A stretch of DNA of 8,494 nucleotides from an uncultured Ilumatobacter sp. (GTDB lineage: Bacteria; Actinomycetota; Acidimicrobiia; Acidimicrobiales; Ilumatobacteraceae): positions 1 through 8,494 of the forward strand of contig CALAHA010000104.1 of assembly GCA_937891565.1 (NCBI GenBank). Reading direction: 5' to 3'. The stretch's first letter is position 1, and every line of letters starts with the position of its first letter. This document shows positions 1 to 5,500 of the stretch, one piece after another. The notes under the pieces are model-generated. The model did no database searches. It saw nothing but the letters and a program-made list of their open reading frames with translations, and was not told the origin of the DNA. A program made the position numbers and the translations under genes.

Positions 1-2514
1 CCGGGTCCTGTCGCCGACGGTGAGCGCGGCGTTGCTCGTGACGATGGCGTCGGCCGTCGCATCGGGAATGGCGATCACGCCGCTGATGAACCCCTGCGCC
101 ACCGCAATCGGCTGGAGGTTCGTCTGGAAGCTGCCGGTGGGATCGGAACCGGTGACCAGATCGACGTTGCCGAAAGCAAGGAGCTCGTTGTCGGTGCCGA
201 TCGTCACCGACTGCGTCGAAATGACATGCGACTTCGCGTACGCGACGCCGACCGCGGCGAGCCCCCAGGTGCTGGCAAGCGCCTCGGTGCTGGCCGTGGC
301 GTCGGTGTACGTGCCGATCCCGATGTTGCCCGTGCTCGTGAACTCCCCGCGGTTGCCCACCACGACCTCGTTGGTGGCGATGACCGTGAGGTCGGCATCG
401 ACGCCCGCCCCGGTGAGGGCGCCGCCCGCCTGCAGATCCAGCGAATCGCTGACCTTCGCATTCGTGGAGGCGACCACGTAGATGCCGTCTCGGCTCAGCG
501 GCGCCGCAGCGACGGTGAAGTTCACGTCGTCGCCGATCGTCACGCGACTGAGGCCACCGAGCGTCGTCGCGCTCCCGGCCGCGGTCGCGGTGGCACCACC
601 ACCCCCCGCCGCCGAGACGGTCTCGATGCCGTTGTCGATCCGGAAGAAGTTATTCGCCGAGGTGACGGCGATCGTTCCCGTGGAACGCACCTGCACCGAT
701 GGCGACACGATCGTCCGGGCGGCTGTGTTGCTTGTGGCGTAGGCATTGGCGCCGCTCGCACCCAGCGCCGAGGCCGAGGTTGAGTCGGCACTCGCTGCGT
801 AGTGGCTCTGGTGCGAGGCGTCAAACACGACATTGCCCGCGTGGAGCAGTTCGGTATTGCCCAGGATCGTCGTCGTGGCGGTGGAGAGATCCAGTGTGGT
901 GGCCGTGGCGGCACTGCCGGCGATGAGGCCGCCACTACCGGCGACGGTGGTCGCCTCGTTGAAATCGATCCCCTCAGACTGCACGGTAAGGCTACCAGCG
1001 CGAGCACTGTCAGTACCAGCGCGAGCACTGTCAGTAATGGCATTGGCTCCGAAGACAGTGGCCACATCAACTTTGGACTCAGCGCGGGAATCGTTCGACC
1101 CGACGGCCACGATGCCGCCTGCCTTGCCTTGGGCGAGCGCCTGCTGGCGGGTCTCGCTGCGGGCCAGCACGGTGACATCGCCCAGCGGCAGGCTGACGCT
1201 TTCGCCCATCGTGGCGGTGACCGTCCCGGCGGTCGTCGAGATCGCGTCCGAACCGGTCGCGCCGATCAGGCCTCCGGCGCTGGCCGTGGCCTTGGCGAGT
1301 CCGCTCACGCTATTCTCGTCGCCCGGCAGCTCCCGCAAAGCTGACACCGACAGCGATCCGGCCGTGATCTGGGCATTGTTGCCAACGCTCGCCGACACGT
1401 CGCCCGCAACATGCGTGCGAGCAAGCGACGCACCGACGCCCACGGCCCCATACGATCCTCCGTCAGCAATCGCCGAGGCAGCCGGCCGGTATCGCGAGGC
1501 AACTTGAATCCCCCCGGAAACGGTGATCGTGCCACTGCCCAGCGATGCCGCCGAAGCAGCGCCCACATCACTCGCCGCGACCGTCGCATTGGCCTCAGAA
1601 CCGCTTCCGGCAACCAGCCCGCCGGACAACGCCTTGGTGGTGCTCCGCGGTGCTTCGCTCGCGATCGACTCGACCGACAGGTCACTCGCCATGCTGACGT
1701 TGCCGGTCACGGCGGCAGACGTCGAAGTCTTCGAATGCGAGTTGGCGATCGCCGAACCGACGCCGACCAATCCGCCGGATGTCGCCCCACCGACTGCCAC
1801 GGGCACGGCGTGGCTCACCGCCGAAACCGTGATCCCGCCGGCTGCCGACAGCGTGCCGCCGGCCGTGGCGACGGTCGAGCCGAAATGCTCGGCGGTCGCG
1901 TAGCCTCCGCTGGTGGCGACGATGCCACCCGATGAGGCCTGCACCTCGGCCCGGCCGCCGAGGGGTTCCGGACTGGCCGGCTGGAGTGCCACCGGCAGCA
2001 GAGCCGTGGTGGCGTTTAGGAATTCACCGTCCAAGTCGGCGACGGTGTTGTACCGCGACGCCAGCAGAATGCCGCCGCCAGTGCTCGTGACCGAGCCGCC
2101 GGTGATCGTGGCGATGACCGTCGGGTCGATCGTGCTTGTGGCATACGAACCGGCCGCCGCAAAGAGTCCGAATGAGTTGCCCTGGGCTAGTACGGAGCCC
2201 CAGGTCTTGGAATCGGAGCCGATCGCGATGTCGCCAGCGGCCGTGACCGTCGAGTTGGAGACGGTCGCCGCCACGGTCGGCCGCAGGGTCGTCGTCGCGG
2301 TCGAGCTGGCTGCCGCGAAGCCGATGCCGGCGGCGACCGCGGTGGTCTCGACGATCGCCGACGCGATGGACGTGTCCTGGACGTTGATCGTCATCCCGCC
2401 GCCGAGCGTGACCGAACTGTTCGTGACATGTGCCTTCGTGGTTGTCGTCACGACGCCGTTAGAGTCGGCGCCGCCGCCGGCGATCGCCACGCCCGTGCTC
2501 AGCGACACGGCGGC
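1..2514 (-). repeat. C-terminal-side array of degenerate Gly-Gly and Ser/Thr-rich units
   Basis: Window residues 1994-2831. The first unit (around 2400-2514) still resembles a type a unit: AGGGADSN followed by a Thr-rich strand and the A-H-V strand. After that the units follow another pattern: a Gly-Gly start, an alternating Ala/Ser stretch, a strand such as PTVAATV, then T-x-x-G-x-[IV]-x-[IV]-x-[AS]. Gly-Gly anchors at 1771-1776, 1618-1623, 1456-1461, 1270-1275, 1114-1119 and 928-933 give spacings of 51, 54, 62, 52 and 62 residues. Below about 620 the sequence becomes less regular and looks like a beta-helix (SDSLDLQAGGAL near 415-450), reminiscent of filamentous-haemagglutinin-type repeats. 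The fold assignment is inference. Confidence 0.7.
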
Positions 2515-5500
2515 CATCTGGGAGGTCGCCGCGATCGTGGCCGCTTCGATGGCCTCGAGCGTCAACCCGCCGGTTGTTGTCGTGACGGTAGAGCCGTCCA
2601 CGAAGGCCGCGATCGTATTGCTGATCTGGTTCGAACCGAGCGCGACTCCCACGGCGATGGCCACCGAGCCCGGGCCGAACGATGCCGAGACCGCCGACGC
2701 CGCACCGGCGGCGAGGATGGTCGACGTGTCCTGGGCCCGCAGCGTGATGTCGCCCTCCGCGTGAACGCCGAAGCCGTTCCTCCTCCCACTGATCGAGGCC
2801 TCGACCGTGGACGAGACCTTGTTGACGACATCGACACCCGCCCCGCTGGCCGCCGCTCCGCCGATCAGCCCGCCGGCCACGGCCGCCGACAAGGCGGCGA
2901 TTTGGGCGACGATTGTCTGATCGGCCTCGGCCGTCTGCTCGAGCATGCCGTCCACATCGATCCTGGAACGCACGATCGTGGCCTTCACCTCCGCAGCCTG
3001 CGGCGTGTCCGCCGCCGTCCAACCGATGAAATTATGCGCGGTCGAACTGCCGATGGCCGCGGCCGACGCCACGGCGCCGACCGACGCCGCGGCCGAGAGC
3101 GCCTTCACCTGGGCGTCGATCAGGCTCTCGTTGGTGGCGGAAAGCACGGTGTTGCCGGCCGTCGCAACCGCGCTGTCGGTGATCGTGGCGTGAACCTTCG
3201 AAAGGATGATGTTCGTCGCATCGGCTCCCGCACCGCTGAGGCTTGCGCTCGCGCCGAAGCTCGCGGAGAGCGCGGCGCTGGCCGCCATCGCGGTCGCACG
3301 GATCGTCGCCGTCTCGTCGGCAGTGATCTCGATTCCGCCGACGGCGACGGGCGTCCAACGCGATGCGTCGGCGTAGTTTTCCCGACCGAGATTCACCGAG
3401 CCGGCCGGACCGACAAACTCGTACATTCCTCCCACCACACCGTCCACCTTCGCCCAGCGGCTCGTGTCGGAGTAGTTTTCGAAGCCGAAGTCGACAGTGC
3501 CGGTCACACCCTTGAAGGCGTAGACCGCGTCATTCTCACCGCCGATCCGGGCCCAGCGTGTCGTGTCGCCATAGTTTTCGGCTGACGGCGTGATGGTGCC
3601 GGAGAGAGGCTTGAAACGGTAGACGCCCGCGGCTATCGGGGTTCCCCCGAAGCTGTAGTCGGCGAGTACCGTGACGCTGCTGCCGCGAGTGAACTCCTCC
3701 GCGCCGACGTCCGCGCTCGTGAAAATCGGAGCCAGGTAAGTGTCTGAAAGCTGAACACGATCACCGGCCGTGAGCAGGGCCGCCGTGCTCTCGGTCGTGC
3801 GGGCAGGCGTCAGATAGCCCGGGGCCACTTCCACCCGCGCGCCAGCGACCAGGGCGGGAGTCGTGGAACCGGTGGTCGTGTAGTCGGCCTGCGTCGAGAC
3901 ATCCGCGGCATTACGGATGCCGCTGGTGACGACGGTGTTGATGGTGTTTTCCGCGAGGCCGACGCCGATCGACAGTGAAACGGATCCCAGACCCGCAAGT
4001 GACGCGGCCAGCGAGGCGGCACCTGTCCACGTGGTGACGGTGGAGAGGTCCTCGGCGTTCAGCTTCATGTCGTGGGCATGGACGCCATCCGCACCGCTGC
4101 CGTCGATGCTGGCGTCGATGGTCACGCCGACCATGTTGACACTGCTGGCGCCGGCGCCGCTGACAGAAACAGCGACCGCCCCGGCGGCGGCGATGGCCGC
4201 CGAGCCTGCCACCACGACCGAGTCGATGGTCTGCTTGCCGACCGCATCGAGCGAGAGGAGGCCGGACGAACGAACGCTCGTGTTGGCGAGGTAGGCCTTG
4301 ATGTCGCCGCCAATCGTATTGCCGGCATCGGCAACGCCGATCGAAGCCCCAACGCCTGCCAGACCACCTGCTGCAGCCGCTGCCGACGCGGCCAGCACCA
4401 GCGCGTTGATGGCCGACTCGCTCTTGGCATCGATGTCGATGTCGCCGACGATTCCCGCCAGGGTGCCCAGGCGGCTCAAGTCGGCAAACGCACGTACTTT
4501 CGAGAGCACGACATTTTCCGCAAACGCGCCGGCGCCGCTGAAGGCCGCGCCACTCAGCCCCCCCGCACCGGCGGCCAGCGATGCCGCCGCCGAGACGGCG
4601 TTGATCGTGTTGCGATGCACCGCGAGCCGCGTGCCGTCGCTCGAAAGCGAGAGCGTAAACGACTTGCCATCCGGCGCGACAAGCGTCCACCGCTGGCCCT
4701 CGGTGACCGCAGCCAGACGTAGTTTATTGCTGTGGGTGTCAGCCGCGAGGTCCACGCCATTGTTCGCAAACGCCGTGCGGAGGGCGTCGAGGATCACGCG
4801 ATCCCCCACCGCGTCAAGCAGGTTGGCCGCATCTTCGTCGGAGTCATCCTCCTTCGCCGCGTCGTCGAGATTGGTGACGGTGATCGTCCCATCCAGAATC
4901 ACATCGTTGACCGCTTCGCCCTGTGAGCGGGCCCGGATCGAGACCGTTCCGTTCGCTGTGACCACTCCCTCGTCGGCATTGGCGATGAACGCCGACACCT
5001 GGTTGGCCACCTCATTGTGGGCGACCGAGATGCCGATCGAGACGCCAGCCCCCACGCCGCCACCGACACCGGCAGCGATGGATGCGGCCGCGGCCACGGC
5101 GTTGATCATCGACGCGTCGGTGGCGGTGATGCTGATCGAACCGGCGGAGATGCCATCGGTGGCCGTGGCGGCACCGTCGCCATCGATCGCAGCCGTGACG
5201 AGGGTGGAGATCCGGTTGTCGGCGGAGACACCCGCGCCGCCCACCCCAACCCCTGCCAAACCACCCCCTGCGACCGCCATCGCTCCGGCGAAGACGAGCG
5301 AATTGATGGTCTGGTCGGCCTCCGCCTCGAGCGTGATCGCATTGCTCGCATGAATGCTCGAATCGAGCACTCGGGCTTGAACTTCGGCCGGCAGGCTCGC
5401 AACACTCACCTGCTTCCAGAGCCGCGTGTCGTAGTAGTCTTCGACCGAGAGATCGATCGGCTGCAGGCCGTCTTCGTCCGGGTCGCCGTCGTAGACGTTG

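Larger units (their letters stand above)
3286..4587 (-). repeat. Super-repeat copy 4 (units a-b-c-d, degenerate b, one large insertion)
   Basis: Window residues 1303-1736, 434 residues. Anchors: NVVLS at 4501-4515 (a); GNTIGGD near 4303-4323 in place of RNFIGW (b, the most diverged b unit); IDGSG at 4093-4107 (c); NTI at 3940-3948 followed by a diverged NAAD near 3901-3912 (d). The d unit carries a 185-residue insertion at 3340-3894. The b unit has none, which fits its loss of the aromatic turn. Confidence 0.85.

Noticed and set aside
1913..2764. 283-codon open frame on the plus strand
   Set aside because: Same reason: it lies opposite the repeat array, has no recognisable motif, and conflicts with the coherent minus-strand protein.
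2428..3585. 385-codon open frame on the plus strand
   Set aside because: It is antisense to the continuous minus-strand frame. Its product is an Arg/Gly/His-rich sequence without domains, as expected for the complement of GC-rich repetitive coding DNA.
3911..4690. 259-codon open frame on the minus strand in another phase
   Set aside because: It overlaps the real frame out of phase and gives an Arg/Gly/His-rich product. Another out-of-phase minus frame at 540-1178 is rejected for the same reason.
4298..5353. 351-codon open frame on the plus strand
   Set aside because: It lies antisense to super-repeats 3 and 4. Its Ala/Pro/Ser-rich periodicity merely mirrors the minus-strand repeats.
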